Shown here: positions 34,376-34,538 of the stretch, in pieces | Layout: each line of letters opens with the position of its first letter | How positions within the stretch are numbered: the first letter of the stretch is position 1 | From: an uncultured Prevotella sp. | GTDB lineage: Bacteria > Bacteroidota > Bacteroidia > Bacteroidales > Bacteroidaceae | Assembly (NCBI GenBank): GCA_900316565.1 | Contig: ONDK01000021.1 | Coordinates: forward strand, 1-34,538 | Direction of reading: 5' to 3' | DNA: 34,538 nucleotides | Notes under the pieces: generated by a model | What the model saw: the letters and a program-made list of their open reading frames with translations, nothing else | Told to the model about the DNA's origin: nothing | Databases searched by the model: none | Made by a program: the position numbers and the translations under genes

Positions 34376-34538
34376 GATAAAGCCCACCCTTACACAGGCG
34401 GAACACCGCTGAAGATACCCCAAGACGGAGCTCGCTGGTTTTTTTATTCTCTCGCAAAGGCGCTAAGGACGCAAAGAGGTGGTCACAGCCTCGGAGAGGA
34501 AGTACAAGCGAATGTAATCCGCTTGCAGGGTACGGTCA

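Larger units (their letters stand above)
33713..34538. other. Gene-free right end with inverted and direct repeats
   Basis: No credible gene was found. The region holds two copies of a dispersed repeat, a 30-bp-arm inverted repeat, a 29-bp direct repeat and an 18-bp-arm hairpin with a ten-G run, listed separately. Near the end is CGCAAAGGCGCTAAGGACGC (34454-34473), a short CGCAAAG-type tandem motif. Confidence 0.6.

Noticed and set aside
34269-34457. Minus-strand 62-residue frame at the right end
   Set aside because: It lies across the perfect 18-bp-arm hairpin and G run and has no promoter or family features.

Overview
The window looks like core chromosome of a Bacteroidales bacterium, most likely Prevotella or a close relative. 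Three things suggest this. Many genes are preceded by the Bacteroidetes primary promoter (TTTG, 19-20 nt, then TAnnTTTG). The proteins match the Bacteroidales versions of their families. The intergenic DNA is long and rich in inverted and tandem repeats. No phage, insertion sequence, CRISPR array, rRNA or defence locus was found.

Layout. Positions 1-581 are gene-free, with strong hairpins. dnaK (minus) follows, behind about 1 kb of non-coding DNA that holds a possible sigma-54-like heat-shock promoter and a repeat. On the plus strand come tRNA-Val(UAC), purB, a pseudouridine synthase with an RGG/GGYQ-rich N-terminus, and asnS behind a structured leader. A bidirectional terminator separates asnS from a minus-strand unit of a proton antiporter and a LolD-type ATPase. 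The plus strand then carries asd, a MATE transporter with a sodium:solute symporter, a CvfB-like S1 protein and tcdA. After a 560 bp repeat-rich gap, a small minus-strand gene and a stand-alone AICAR formyltransferase diverge from neighbouring promoters. A small basic protein, a candidate small RNA, truA and an EamA transporter follow. The minus-strand group hpt, adk, obgE, pgeF and comEC comes next, with a six-unit 22-bp tandem repeat between adk and obgE. nnrD/nnrE is on the plus strand. Next are fba, translationally coupled to a secreted protein, and then a GH43 glycosidase with an aquaporin. The last 0.9 kb is gene-free and full of inverted repeats.

How the genes work together. Purine metabolism is well represented: purB, AICAR formyltransferase, hpt, adk and the purine-related pgeF. 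Translation and RNA modification are represented by asnS, tcdA, truA, the RluB-like enzyme, tRNA-Val and obgE. The rest are housekeeping, envelope transport and carbohydrate genes. I see no clearly new multi-gene system. The most interesting signals are non-coding: a promoter-terminator pair with no ORF between them, intergenic elements with a 22-bp period, and the dnaK upstream region. All calls come from reading the sequence only; no database search was made.
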